From NCBI RefSeq assembly GCF_900142575.1, contig NZ_FRBI01000001.1, forward strand, positions 187,014 to 251,013: 64,000 bases of DNA. The letters are read 5' to 3'. The DNA comes from Actinacidiphila paucisporea (GTDB taxonomy: Bacteria; Actinomycetota; Actinomycetes; Streptomycetales; Streptomycetaceae). The notes beneath the pieces were generated by a model. It was not told the DNA's origin and ran no database searches. It saw only the letters and a program-made list of their open reading frames with translations. The position numbers and the translations under genes were made by a program. Every line of letters begins with the position of its first letter. Within the stretch, counting starts at the first letter, position 1. Shown one piece after another: positions 24,621 to 32,333 of the stretch.

Positions 24621-26093
24621 CTACCGCGGGTCGAGACCGTGCTTGAGCAGCCACGGCAGCGGGTCGATCGGTGATCCGCCGTTCGGCCGTACCTCCAGGT
24701 GGAGGTGCGGTCCGGTGGTGTTGCCGGTGTTGCCCGAGTAGGCGATGACGGTGCCGGCCTTGACCGAACCGCTGCGGATCTTCGTACTGCTCAGGTGGCA
24801 GTACCAGGTCTCGGTGCCGTCCGGGGCGGTGACGATGGCCATGTTGCCGTACGAGCTGTTCCACTGCGTGCGGACGGTGCCGTCGGTCACCGCCACCACC
24901 GGGGTGCCGACCATCACCGGGAAGTCGATGCCGGTGTGCACGGCCATCCAGTTGACGCCGGCCTGCCCGAAGTAGGCGCTCAGGCCCTTCTGCTTGACCG
25001 GCAGCACGAACTTCGGCCGCAGCGCCTCCTTGCGGGCCGCCGCCGCGGCGGCCGCGCGCTTCGCCGCCGCCTGCCGGTCCTTGAGGTCGATCCGCTCCTG
25101 GGTGCGGCTGGCGCGGTCCGCGAAGTCGCTCGCGTCCTGGCTCACCCCGGCGAGCTGCCGGTCGAGCTGGGTCGTCGGCGCCTTGCCGGTCGCCGTCGGG
25201 GCGTCGGCCTGGGCCTTGCCCGTGTCCTGCGCCACGCCCACCCCGGTCACGGCGGCCGCGCCGACCGCCGCCACACCCATCACGGCGACCGAGGGCACCG
25301 CCACGGTGAGCAGCGCGGAGCGCTTGGCGGGCTTGCGGCGGCGGCTGCGGGCCGCCGGCACTCCGGGCTCGAAGCCGTCGGCGGCGTAGTCGTGCCGCTC
25401 CGCGGCGGCCGCCGGCTCCTCGGCGTGGTCGGTGACCGCTGCGAGGTCGGGCTCGTGCGTTCGCGGATATTCGTACGTGTACGCGTACGCGTCCGGCTCG
25501 GCGGCCACCCCGGTCCCGTGCTGCGGCTCGGGGGCCGGCTCCTGGTACTCGTACGGGGGCTGCTGCTCGTACGCGTGCTGCTGCCGGGTCTGCTGGGGCT
25601 GCTCGTACTGCTGCTGCTCGTACTGCTGCTGCGGGAACTGCTCGTAGACCCCGGTGTCCCCGCTGGCGTCGTAGGCGTAGCCGTATCCGTACGCGGGGTA
25701 GGCGCCGGAGTCCCAGTCCTGCTGGGGCGCCTGCGGCTGCTGGTACGACGCGAACTGCTGGGCGTCGTACGTCCCGGTGTCGTAGTACGTGGCGCCGGCC
25801 GGGTAGCCGTACGGGTCGTAGCTCTGCTGCTGCTCGGGCTGCGCGTCCGGCAGCCGGCCGTGGTCGTAGCTGTAGCCGGTGCCGTAGGCGTAGTCCTGGC
25901 TCTGCTGCGGGGCCGGGGCCTGCAGCTGGTCGTAGCCGTAAAAGGGGGTCTGCGGCGGGATGTACCCGTACGTCCCGGTCGTGGTGTCGTCCGCGAAGAG
26001 GGTGCCGACAGCCTGGTAGGCGCCCGTGGAATAGGCGTCGTACGTGTAGGCGTCGTAGTCGGGGGTGTACCCCGAGGGGGGACGTTCGTTCAC
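24621..26093 (-). CDS. Membrane-anchored M23 (LytM) endopeptidase with a Tyr/Gln-rich cytoplasmic tail
   Basis: 490 residues. Positions 1 to about 225 are a low-complexity Tyr/Gln/Pro/Gly tail (repeated YEQQQYEQ, YGYGYAYD-like units). A basic stretch (RSRRRKPAKRS) precedes a membrane helix at about 255-285. A coiled coil (about 310-360) and an M23 domain follow. The zinc site is complete: H386 and D390 in HTGIDF, and H463/H465 in HLHLE, so the enzyme should cut peptidoglycan cross-bridges outside the membrane. The GTG at 26093 (MNERPPSG) is chosen because the promoter lies just upstream. Whether the tail faces the cytoplasm rests on the positive-inside rule. Confidence 0.9.
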   Translation of the reverse strand: MNERPPSGYTPDYDAYTYDAYSTGAYQAVGTLFADDTTTGTYGYIPPQTPFYGYDQLQAPAPQQSQDYAYGTGYSYDHGRLPDAQPEQQQSYDPYGYPAGATYYDTGTYDAQQFASYQQPQAPQQDWDSGAYPAYGYGYAYDASGDTGVYEQFPQQQYEQQQYEQPQQTRQQHAYEQQPPYEYQEPAPEPQHGTGVAAEPDAYAYTYEYPRTHEPDLAAVTDHAEEPAAAAERHDYAADGFEPGVPAARSRRRKPAKRSALLTVAVPSVAVMGVAAVGAAAVTGVGVAQDTGKAQADAPTATGKAPTTQLDRQLAGVSQDASDFADRASRTQERIDLKDRQAAAKRAAAAAAARKEALRPKFVLPVKQKGLSAYFGQAGVNWMAVHTGIDFPVMVGTPVVAVTDGTVRTQWNSSYGNMAIVTAPDGTETWYCHLSSTKIRSGSVKAGTVIAYSGNTGNTTGPHLHLEVRPNGGSPIDPLPWLLKHGLDPR

Positions 26094-26136
26094 CGCCAGC
26101 TTCTCTTTCGCCTCGGCAGCAGGAGAATTAGCGGTG

Positions 26137-26166
26137 ACTGTAGCCCGCTGTAGGTGGCGGCGACAA
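26137..26166 (-). promoter_or_regulatory. Candidate vegetative promoter of the M23 endopeptidase gene
   Basis: On the minus strand, TTGTCG (26166-26161), an 18-base spacer, then TACAGT (26142-26137). The predicted start near 26130 gives a leader of about 37 bases before the GTG. A GGTCGATATTCGACC palindrome (26206-26220) lies upstream. Confidence 0.55.
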
Positions 26167-26232
26167 TCTCTGCCCGTAACCTGACGTCCGGCTTGCCCGG
26201 CGTTCGGTCGATATTCGACCGTTATGTGTCCG

Positions 26233-27189
26233 TTATGCCGCCTCGATGGCCGGGCGCAGCGGCCCGGTCCCCGCAAGGGCCCGGCGGATCTCGGTGACGA
26301 CCGTCCCGTGCACCGGCAGCGCGAGGTGTCCGACCCCGCTGACCTTGACGTTTTCCGCCGGCAGGTCCGGGTGGATCAGGCAGGCGGCCTCCACCGGGAT
26401 CATCAGCTGGTCCAGATCGCTCCAGAAAGCCACGAACCGTGTGCGGCACTTGGGAGCGGGTCCCGCCAGCTCGGCGAGCACGTCCGAGCCCGGCCGCATC
26501 TGCCGGATGATCGGATGCGGCGCCAGCGCCGGCACCGCCCGGGTGCCGGCATGGGGTGTACCCAGCGTGACCAGCGTACGGATCCGCAGGTCACCGCCCA
26601 GGCACTGCACGTAATAGCGGGCGATCAGCCCGCCGAGGCTGTGCCCGACGATGTCCACCCGGCGGCGGCCGGTGTGCGCGCAGATCTCCTCCACATGGCG
26701 GCCCAGCAGCTCGGCGGCGGTGCGGATGTCACCGATGAGCGGCGAGTAGTTGAGCGCCTGGACCTGCGGCCAGCCGTGCTGGTGCAGCGAGCGGCGCAGC
26801 ACCGCGAAGGTCGAACGGTTGTCCACGAAGCCGTGCAGCAGCAGCACGGGCGGGTGTGCCCTGACCGCCTCCCGGGCCTGGTCGCGCTCCGGGAGCATGC
26901 CGGTCGGATAGAGCACCAGATGGCCCGCCAGGAGTGCCAGGTCCATCGCGGTGGCCCGGGCCAGGCCGACGCCGTGCCACAGGCGGCTCCCCGTGCTGCC
27001 CGCGCCCGCGCCGTCCGAGCCCTTTCCCGACCCCTCGCCGGGGGCCTCCTCCCGGTCCGCGCCCGCCCGTGGGCCGTGTCCCGAGCCTTTGCCTGAGCCT
27101 TTGCCCGCGGCCCTGCCTGAACTCTTGCCCGCGGCCTTACCCACGGTCTTCCCCGCGCCTTGCTCCGCCCCTGACGACTGGCCGGCCAT
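26233..27189 (-). CDS. Lipase-like alpha/beta hydrolase with a Lys/Gly-repeat N-terminus
   Basis: 318 residues. The N-terminal 75 residues are a Gly/Ser/Lys repeat (KAAGKSSGRAAGKGSGKG) of unknown role. An alpha/beta-hydrolase core follows with PPVLLLHGFVDN (oxyanion), the nucleophile serine in VGHSLGGLIARYYV, and VSGVGHLALP carrying the catalytic histidine. Family members hydrolyse triglycerides or other esters. No clear signal peptide is seen, although AMDLALLAGHLVLY is mildly hydrophobic. The ATG at 27189 follows GGGAGGTGGGCC. The much longer open frame from 27495 lacks support and would run into the divergent promoter. Confidence 0.82.
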   Translation of the reverse strand: MAGQSSGAEQGAGKTVGKAAGKSSGRAAGKGSGKGSGHGPRAGADREEAPGEGSGKGSDGAGAGSTGSRLWHGVGLARATAMDLALLAGHLVLYPTGMLPERDQAREAVRAHPPVLLLHGFVDNRSTFAVLRRSLHQHGWPQVQALNYSPLIGDIRTAAELLGRHVEEICAHTGRRRVDIVGHSLGGLIARYYVQCLGGDLRIRTLVTLGTPHAGTRAVPALAPHPIIRQMRPGSDVLAELAGPAPKCRTRFVAFWSDLDQLMIPVEAACLIHPDLPAENVKVSGVGHLALPVHGTVVTEIRRALAGTGPLRPAIEAA

Positions 27190-27547
27190 GGCCCACCTCC
27201 CGTCGCGGCCGGGGTCCGCACCGACCCCGGACGCCATCGCAGAAGCCGGCGCCCGCGGACGGTCCGCGGATGCCGCATCACCGCGCCCTGCGGCTGGCGA
27301 GCGCGGCAATGCGGCGTCCTGACAGCGGCTCCTCAGAGAACCCGGCGGGTCGCCGGACGGCCCGGACGTGTCCCTACGCCCTGGGAGGCCGCCGTCGGCC
27401 CGACATCTGGGGAATCTGTCCCACTGTGTGATTTCCCCCTCGGTGCCTTCCGTAAAACTGACGGGCACCGGACGCGGACGATAACGTTCGTTCACACACG
27501 TTCACGCAGCGCAGTCACGGCCGCGAGTCATACGCATGGAGGCAGAG
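27190..27547 (+). promoter_or_regulatory. Divergent region with a candidate promoter for the mutase subunit
   Basis: 358 bases without a convincing gene, between the lipase-like gene and the mutase subunit. A likely plus-strand promoter is CTGACG (27458-27463), 18 bases, TAACGT (27482-27487). Just downstream, GTTCGTTCACACACGTTCACG contains repeated GTTCAC elements that might bind a regulator. Confidence 0.4.
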
Positions 27548-27955
27548 ATGGGTGTGTCCGGTCCGATCCGCGTAGTGGTCGCGAAACCTGGACTCGACGG
27601 CCACGACCGCGGGGCCAAGGTCATCGCCCGCGCACTCAGGGACGCCGGCATGGAGGTCATTTACACCGGCCTCCACCAGACCCCCGAGCAGGTCGTCGAC
27701 ACCGCCATCCAGGAGGACGCCGACGCCATCGGCCTGTCCATCCTGTCCGGCGCCCACATGACCCTCTTCGCCAAGGTCATCGAGCTGCTCAAGGACCGCG
27801 ACGCCGAGGACATCAAGGTCTTCGGCGGCGGCATCATCCCCGACGCGGACATCCCCCCGCTCAAGGCCCTCGGCGTCGCCGCGATCTTCACCCCGGGCAC
27901 CCCGACGGGCGATGTCGTGGCGTGGGTCAACGCGAACATCCCGACGGCCGCCTGA
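27548..27955 (+). CDS. icmB: Cobalamin-binding small subunit of an acyl-CoA mutase
   Basis: 135 residues, a complete B12-binding domain. It has DGHDRGAK with the DxHxxG motif (D17, H19, G22, where His is the lower axial ligand), the SILSG loop and FGGGIIP. Length and sequence fit IcmB, the small subunit of isobutyryl-CoA mutase, which with IcmA interconverts isobutyryl-CoA and n-butyryl-CoA and so links valine catabolism to polyketide precursors. No large subunit lies in the window. Start: the ATG at 27548 with GGAGG six bases upstream, rather than the ATG at 27536. Partnering with another large subunit is possible. Confidence 0.9.
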   Translation: MGVSGPIRVVVAKPGLDGHDRGAKVIARALRDAGMEVIYTGLHQTPEQVVDTAIQEDADAIGLSILSGAHMTLFAKVIELLKDRDAEDIKVFGGGIIPDADIPPLKALGVAAIFTPGTPTGDVVAWVNANIPTAA

Positions 27956-28040
27956 ACGCCGCGCGGCCGGGTTCCCGGAATTTTTTCCGCGCCCGCGGCC
28001 GGTGCCCTTCCGCCTGCTGCGGTGCTGGTGTGACGGGGGA

Positions 28041-28063
28041 TGGCCCGGGCAAAGCTCGGGCCA
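28041..28063 (+). terminator. Hairpin terminator after the mutase subunit
   Basis: TGGCCCGGGC-AAA-GCTCGGGCCA: a 10-bp stem with one G-T pair and a 3-base loop. A T6 run stands earlier, at 27981-27986, after a short CCGG stem, so there may be two stops in series. Confidence 0.6.
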
Positions 28064-28089
28064 CGGATGTTCCCAGCGTCACTGGAAGG

Positions 28090-28120
28090 TTGTCTTCCGC
28101 ACTCGCGGCACCCATAAGGT
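28090..28120 (+). promoter_or_regulatory. Candidate promoter of the WXG-like cassette
   Basis: TTGTCT (28090-28095), 19 bases, TAAGGT (28115-28120), about 75 bases upstream of the GTG at 28196. The spacer is slightly long. It follows the terminator directly, so the four genes downstream would form their own unit. Confidence 0.4.
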
Positions 28121-28195
28121 GCTGCCGAGGCACCCGCTGCGCGCCCGCCCGGCGCCCGGCGGGTGGGGGCTGCGCGTGCGCGAGGGGGACGACCC

Positions 28196-28786
28196 GTGGG
28201 TTCCGGGGGCAGCGAAGGACAGCATGCGCAGGGGTCGACGCTGGCGAGTTCGGCGAGCGACAAGCAGCGGGCCGTGACGTATATGGAGCAGAACCTGCTC
28301 CCTGACACCCGGTCGGCCGGCTGCATGGGCGAGGGCGGCGGCGCGGTGCACCCGCCGATGGTCGCCCCGGCGCCTCCACCGATCTTCAACGACGCCAAAC
28401 CCGACACCGGCCTGCCCGGCCTGTCCGCCTGGGCCACCGACACCGGCCTGTCCACCGCGATGACCACCTGGCGCGGCCAGGCCGGCCGCCTGATGAGCCG
28501 CCTCGAGTCGGAACTGAGCGCCTTGCGCGGCACGAAGGTGCTCTTCCAGGGCCAGGACCTCGGCGTCGGCACCGACCTGGGCGTCGGCACGAACCCGCTG
28601 GTGACGAACCCGCTGCTGAGCACGCACCCCGCCGCGGGCAACCCGCTGGTGACGAACCCGCTGACCGGTACGAACCCGGCCGTCGGTACGAATCCGGCGG
28701 CCGGTGCGAATCCGCTGGTCACCGACCCGCCGATCGGTACGAACCCCGCGTTCCAGCCGTTGCCCACCAGCCTCGACCAGATGTGA
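28196..28786 (+). CDS. WXG-like protein with Asn-Pro repeats (cassette gene 1)
   Basis: 196 residues, no assigned family. A Ser/Gly-rich head is followed by a helical segment with a W-x-G turn (W92-R-G94 in MTTWRGQAGRLMSRLESEL), reminiscent of WXG100 secreted proteins. From about 125 to 185 there is a degenerate repeat rich in Asn-Pro (GVGTNPLVTNPL, TGTNPAVGTNP). No signal peptide. The GTG at 28196 is preceded by GAGGGGG at 7 bases; the frame opens earlier but with poor starts. It is followed after 13 bases by a second W-x-G protein. A type VII (ESX-like) substrate is an inference only. Confidence 0.65.
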   Translation: MGSGGSEGQHAQGSTLASSASDKQRAVTYMEQNLLPDTRSAGCMGEGGGAVHPPMVAPAPPPIFNDAKPDTGLPGLSAWATDTGLSTAMTTWRGQAGRLMSRLESELSALRGTKVLFQGQDLGVGTDLGVGTNPLVTNPLLSTHPAAGNPLVTNPLTGTNPAVGTNPAAGANPLVTDPPIGTNPAFQPLPTSLDQM

Positions 28787-28799
28787 CCGGGGACCGACC

Positions 28800-30170
28800 G
28801 TGCCGCTGACCTACCACGACGTGATGACCGCCGACCTGTCGCCGCTGTCGGACGTGTCCGACACCTGGCAGAAGATGGGCGAGCGCTTCGGCGTACTCCA
28901 GAGCGACTACCAGAAGCACGTCCAGGGCGCCCTGGCCAACGGCAACTGGCTGGGCGTCGCCTTCGGCGCCCAGCAGAGCGGCTCCGCGGCCACCTCCTTC
29001 GAGTTCGCGGCGGCCAAGACCGAGGCGCTGGCCATCGCCGGCATCCTCAAGGAGGCCCACACCGAGCTGACGGCGCGGCAGAAGGCCGTCAAGGACCTGG
29101 TCGCCGACGCCGAGGCCAAGGACTTCAAGGTCGACGGCTCCGGCACCGCCACCTACGTCGGCTTCGACAAGCTCACCGAGAAGGAACGGTTCGACTACCG
29201 GCACGACCCGGACTACGCCACCCTGACGGCCCAGTACGCGCAGGCCGCCCGGGAGTGGACCGCCGCGATAGCCACAGCGGTGCACGCCGTCGACGACGCG
29301 GACCAGAGCGTCAAACTGGCCCTCAGCCGCGCGTCCGGCGACACCTCCCCGGACGGCGGCGGCTTCGGCGGCTTCAACGCGCACGCCGACGCCGAGCTGC
29401 CGCCGGTCCCGGCCCACGGCAAGGCCGGCACCACCAAAACCGACGGCTGGCACGCCGACGGCTCGACCACCGTCCTCGGCCCCAACGCGGGCGTCTCCAC
29501 CAGCGGCACCGCCTACGGCAAGCAGGGCTCGGCGAAGGTCTACGCCGACCTCGGCCACGTCACCGCCAAGGGAACCCTCACCGACGGCTCGCTGAAACTG
29601 TCCGGCATCGCCGACGCCAACCTTGGAGCCAGGGCCTCCGCCAACTACGGCTTCACCCAGAAGGGTGTCGGCGCCACCGTCGAGGCCTCCGCGGGCGCAC
29701 GGGCGCTGACCGAAGGACGTATCGAGGCCGGCGACGTCGGCGTCTACGGCCGGGCCGCGGGACTCGCCGGCGCCGAGGCCTCGGGCAGCGTCAAGATCGG
29801 CCCCCAGGGCGGCAGCGCCGGGGTCAAGGCCTTCGCCGGCGCGAAGGGCTCGGTCGCCGGCGGCGTCGAGGCCGGCGGGATCGGCGCGGGCACGACAGCC
29901 GAGGGCTGGGCGGGCGTCGGCGCCGACGCCAAGGTCGACTTCGGCAAGGGCGAGGACGGCAAATACCACTTCGGCGGCAAGGTGGGCGCGGCCGTCGGAC
30001 TCGGCGGCGAAGTGGGCTTCGAATTCACCGTCGACCCGCACAAGGTGGCCGACGCCGCGAACGACGCCGCCGACGCGGCGGGGAATATCGCGCATGATGT
30101 CGGCAAGGTGGCAGGCGAAGCCGGCGGCGTGGCCAAGTCCATCGGGCACGGCATCGGCAGCCTGTTCTGA
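28800..30170 (+). CDS. Large WXG-like protein with a Gly/Ala-rich repeat domain (cassette gene 2)
   Basis: 456 residues. The N-terminal helical domain (1-95) has W50-L-G52 in NGNWLGVAFGAQQSG, like the turn of WXG100/LXG proteins, followed by long amphipathic helices up to about 190. Residues 200-430 form a Gly/Ala-rich alternating pattern (VKAFAGAKGSVAGGVEAGG, VGAAVGLGGEVGFEF) that suggests a beta-repeat or pore-like body. The last 35 residues form an Ala/Gly/Val-rich helix ending SIGHGIGSLF. No signal peptide, no cysteine. The GTG at 28800 follows GGGGA. It resembles secreted effectors, but no toxin domain is recognisable. Confidence 0.65.
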   Translation: MPLTYHDVMTADLSPLSDVSDTWQKMGERFGVLQSDYQKHVQGALANGNWLGVAFGAQQSGSAATSFEFAAAKTEALAIAGILKEAHTELTARQKAVKDLVADAEAKDFKVDGSGTATYVGFDKLTEKERFDYRHDPDYATLTAQYAQAAREWTAAIATAVHAVDDADQSVKLALSRASGDTSPDGGGFGGFNAHADAELPPVPAHGKAGTTKTDGWHADGSTTVLGPNAGVSTSGTAYGKQGSAKVYADLGHVTAKGTLTDGSLKLSGIADANLGARASANYGFTQKGVGATVEASAGARALTEGRIEAGDVGVYGRAAGLAGAEASGSVKIGPQGGSAGVKAFAGAKGSVAGGVEAGGIGAGTTAEGWAGVGADAKVDFGKGEDGKYHFGGKVGAAVGLGGEVGFEFTVDPHKVADAANDAADAAGNIAHDVGKVAGEAGGVAKSIGHGIGSLF

Positions 30171-30212
30171 CGTACGGCTCGGCTGAAGCAGCCGGTTGAA
30201 AGGGAGTCCGAC

Positions 30213-30722
30213 ATGTCCACGACCCTGCCGGTGCCGATCGCGTTCCGGCTCCCCGACGACTGGCGCCCCGCCCCGCCGGACGAGGTCGGCGCCCCCGACG
30301 TGGCCTTCGTCGCCCTCTACGCGAAGCCGGACGGCCATTTCACCGCCAACATCACCATCGACGGCGAATACCGCCCCGACGACACCCCGCTGGCCGACAT
30401 CGCCGAAGCGTCGGTCCAGCGCATGCGCGGCATCGCCGACTCGGTCGTGCTGACCGGCCGCCAGGAGACCGGTTCGGAGGCCGCGCCCGCCCTGACCCAG
30501 CAGATGTCCTTCACCACCGTCATCGACGGTGTGCGGCACGCCCTCCTCCAGACCCAGGTCTACCTGGCCCTGCTGGACGACGACGACCCGCATCAGCGGG
30601 CCGTGATCCGGCTGGCCCTGACCGCCACCGCCGGCCAGCACGACGACGTGCTCGGCGACTTCCAGGACTTCGTCCGCACCGTCGGCCCGGACACCGGGTC
30701 AGCACCGGAACCGACTGCGTAG
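30213..30722 (+). CDS. Soluble LpqN/DUF1795-like protein, possible chaperone (cassette gene 3)
   Basis: 169 residues, no signal peptide or membrane helix. It begins VPIAFRLPDDWRPAPPDE, a start typical of the LpqN/DcrB/DUF1795 fold, and continues with strands that include HFTANITIDG. In Gram-negative type VI systems, DUF1795 proteins are Eag chaperones for effectors. By analogy this one might escort the preceding W-x-G protein, but the family match is by eye and weak. The ATG follows GAAAGGGAG. The same GF/W-type opening occurs in the ectodomains of the kinases at 0.2-7.7 kb. Confidence 0.6.
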   Translation: MSTTLPVPIAFRLPDDWRPAPPDEVGAPDVAFVALYAKPDGHFTANITIDGEYRPDDTPLADIAEASVQRMRGIADSVVLTGRQETGSEAAPALTQQMSFTTVIDGVRHALLQTQVYLALLDDDDPHQRAVIRLALTATAGQHDDVLGDFQDFVRTVGPDTGSAPEPTA

Positions 30723-30734
30723 GCGGGACGACTC

Positions 30735-31247
30735 GTGAGCCTCTTCAACCGCCAGAACACCACCCTGGCGCCCGCCCCCGGCGTCGCCCCGCGCACCGCG
30801 GCGGACGTCCGCGCGGCCCTGCTCGCGCTCAACACCCCGGACGCCCGGTACGTCATCCGCGACGGCACCCCCGAAGGCGTCGACCTGGTCGCCGAATTCC
30901 AGCTCGTGAAGCTGACCAGGAAAGGCGTCTTCGGCCGCGTCCAGGAGTGCGAGGACTTCCAGATCCGCCTCCGCCTGGTCCCCGAGGCCGCCGAGGTCCA
31001 CACGATGGACTTCCACTCCGAATTCACCCTGACCGGCGAAGACCCCCCGCGCAAGCGCACCACCTCGCACGCCCGCGGCCAGATCCACCAGAAGTTCGTC
31101 GGCTACGACCTCGCCCGCACCCCGGCCGGCCCGCACGAAAAACGCGAGTCCTACCGCTTCGACACCGACGACCTCAAGCACACCCTCCAGCAGACCGTCC
31201 TCACCGCCGGCTGGACCTGGCACGGCCTGCGCCGAGGCAAGCTCTAG
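30735..31247 (+). CDS. Conserved-looking hypothetical protein (cassette gene 4)
   Basis: 170 residues, soluble, mixed charge. It begins MSLFNRQNTTLAPAPG and contains YVIRDGTPEGVDLVAEFQLV and a C-terminal GWTWHGLRRGKL. I do not recognise the family; the beta-rich pattern suggests a small barrel or sandwich. The GTG lies 12 bases after the stop of gene 3, with only GGGACG as ribosome site. Tight spacing (13, 42 and 12 bases across the four genes) argues for one operon. It ends at a CTAG after which base composition changes. Confidence 0.6.
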   Translation: MSLFNRQNTTLAPAPGVAPRTAADVRAALLALNTPDARYVIRDGTPEGVDLVAEFQLVKLTRKGVFGRVQECEDFQIRLRLVPEAAEVHTMDFHSEFTLTGEDPPRKRTTSHARGQIHQKFVGYDLARTPAGPHEKRESYRFDTDDLKHTLQQTVLTAGWTWHGLRRGKL

Positions 31248-31439
31248 TACTCCAGCCGTAGGTCGTGATCCTTATGCTTGAGCGGCTTGCAGCCGGTAGT
31301 GGCCGGTCTGGGATCGAGTCCTGCGGTCACCGCATGGTCGTGTGTCTTCACACGCCGATGATCAACGGTGGCCGCACCTGTCTCCACAGCGCGTCAGGGT
31401 CGCGCAGCGTTTGCCTGCCGTCCTGTATCTGGAGGACTT
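31248..31439. other. Atypical AT-richer junction, possible mobile-element scar
   Basis: Immediately after the CTAG stop comes TACTCCAGCCGTAGGTCGTG, a sequence that resembles an insertion-sequence end to me. A small CGTGTG-TCTT-CACACG hairpin is at 31339-31354. The stretch GGGATCGAGTCC (about 31311-31322) looks like the T-arm of a tRNA but cannot be folded into one. No transposase is present. G+C is visibly lower than in the flanks. Confidence 0.35.
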
Positions 31440-31844
31440 GTGCAACGTGGCGAAGTCTGGTGGGTTCAGTTCGACGAGCGGAGACTGGTCGTAACGCTGT
31501 CGGGAGAGGACACGTCCGGGATCCGGGTGATGCAGGTCGTCGCTCCGGCGGGCGTCGACATCAGCGGTCTGGGCATCGAAGTGATGGTGGGCACCGGTGA
31601 AGGACTGCCGTTCGAGGGCGTGCTGCGGCTCGCGTTCCCGCGTCCAGGCTTCACCCCGTGCACGTGGCAGACCACCGTGTCCCGGGACGACCTGATAGAG
31701 CGGGAGGCCGTCCTGTCCTCCGCGAAGCTCAGCGAGATTGACGACGCCCTCCGACTCGCCGAACAAGCGCAGGAACAGACCCCGGCCACGACCGCGAAGC
31801 TCAGCGATATAAGGGATGCCCTCCGTCTCGGTGAACTCGGGTAG
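31440..31844 (+). CDS. MazF/PemK-like toxin-family protein
   Basis: 134 residues beginning MQRGEVWWVQFDERRLVVTL, the characteristic opening of MazF/PemK endoribonucleases. It continues through GVLRLAFPRPGFTPCTWQTT and L-x-x-IDDALRLAEQ near the end. The substrate-stabilising Arg and Ser/Thr positions cannot be judged with confidence, and the region after VVTLS departs from the usual PVLVVS pattern. Family members cleave mRNA unless bound by an antitoxin; no antitoxin gene is evident on either side. GTG start with GGAGG four bases upstream. Codon use is less G/C-biased than in neighbours, suggesting transfer. Confidence 0.6.
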   Translation: MQRGEVWWVQFDERRLVVTLSGEDTSGIRVMQVVAPAGVDISGLGIEVMVGTGEGLPFEGVLRLAFPRPGFTPCTWQTTVSRDDLIEREAVLSSAKLSEIDDALRLAEQAQEQTPATTAKLSDIRDALRLGELG

Positions 31845-31870
31845 CCGAAGAAGCCGACGCCCGCGACGGC

Positions 31871-32209
31871 GTGGGCGATCTCGGGCGAGACAATCCACTG
31901 GGCCCTGACTTCACCTCAGGCCCGCGCGCCTCTGGCGGAGCGGACCTTCACAAGCGGAATTCGGCATTGACTCAACGAGTCAGGGAATTCCTGCGTCGCC
32001 ATCCTTGTGGCAACTCGCACACCCGTGCCGCGGAGACCGCGGAGCTGGAGGGATTCTCCGTCGGCTATCAGCGACTCGAAAGCGGCCTTGCCTTCATCGC
32101 GGCCGTCAACGTCGATCCGGCTGAGTTCGCGATCCGCAAAGTAAAGGACTGGTCGGCCTACGACATCGACGCACGGACCGGCTTCCCGCTCAGCGCGCTG
32201 AACAGGTGA
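31871..32209 (+). CDS. Hypothetical protein or gene fragment
   Basis: 112 residues from a GTG without a ribosome site. The second half (LTQRVREFLRRHPCGNSHT to FPLSALNR) looks protein-like, while the first 30 residues look spurious. I do not recognise it. Like the MazF-like gene 26 bases upstream, it has weaker G/C bias and may be a remnant of the same acquired segment. It could be non-functional. Confidence 0.35.
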   Translation: MGDLGRDNPLGPDFTSGPRASGGADLHKRNSALTQRVREFLRRHPCGNSHTRAAETAELEGFSVGYQRLESGLAFIAAVNVDPAEFAIRKVKDWSAYDIDARTGFPLSALNR

Positions 32210-32333
32210 CGCCGGCCTCCTGGAGGAATGGTGGGGGTGAGATCGATGGACCCGACCTCACCCCCGCCATCCTGCGCGGCAAACGCGGGCAGGCCCGCCG
32301 CTGAGGGCCTGCCGGTCACCTACTCGCCTTCAC

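Noticed and set aside
31290..31360. tRNA-like T-arm (GGGATCGAGTCC) after the WXG cassette
   Set aside because: No acceptor stem, D-arm or anticodon arm can be drawn around it. Kept only as a possible scar.
31265..31600. 111-residue plus-strand frame overlapping the MazF-like gene
   Set aside because: The MazF-like frame has the ribosome site and a recognisable family motif. The alternative is Cys/Ser/Arg-rich and unrecognisable.
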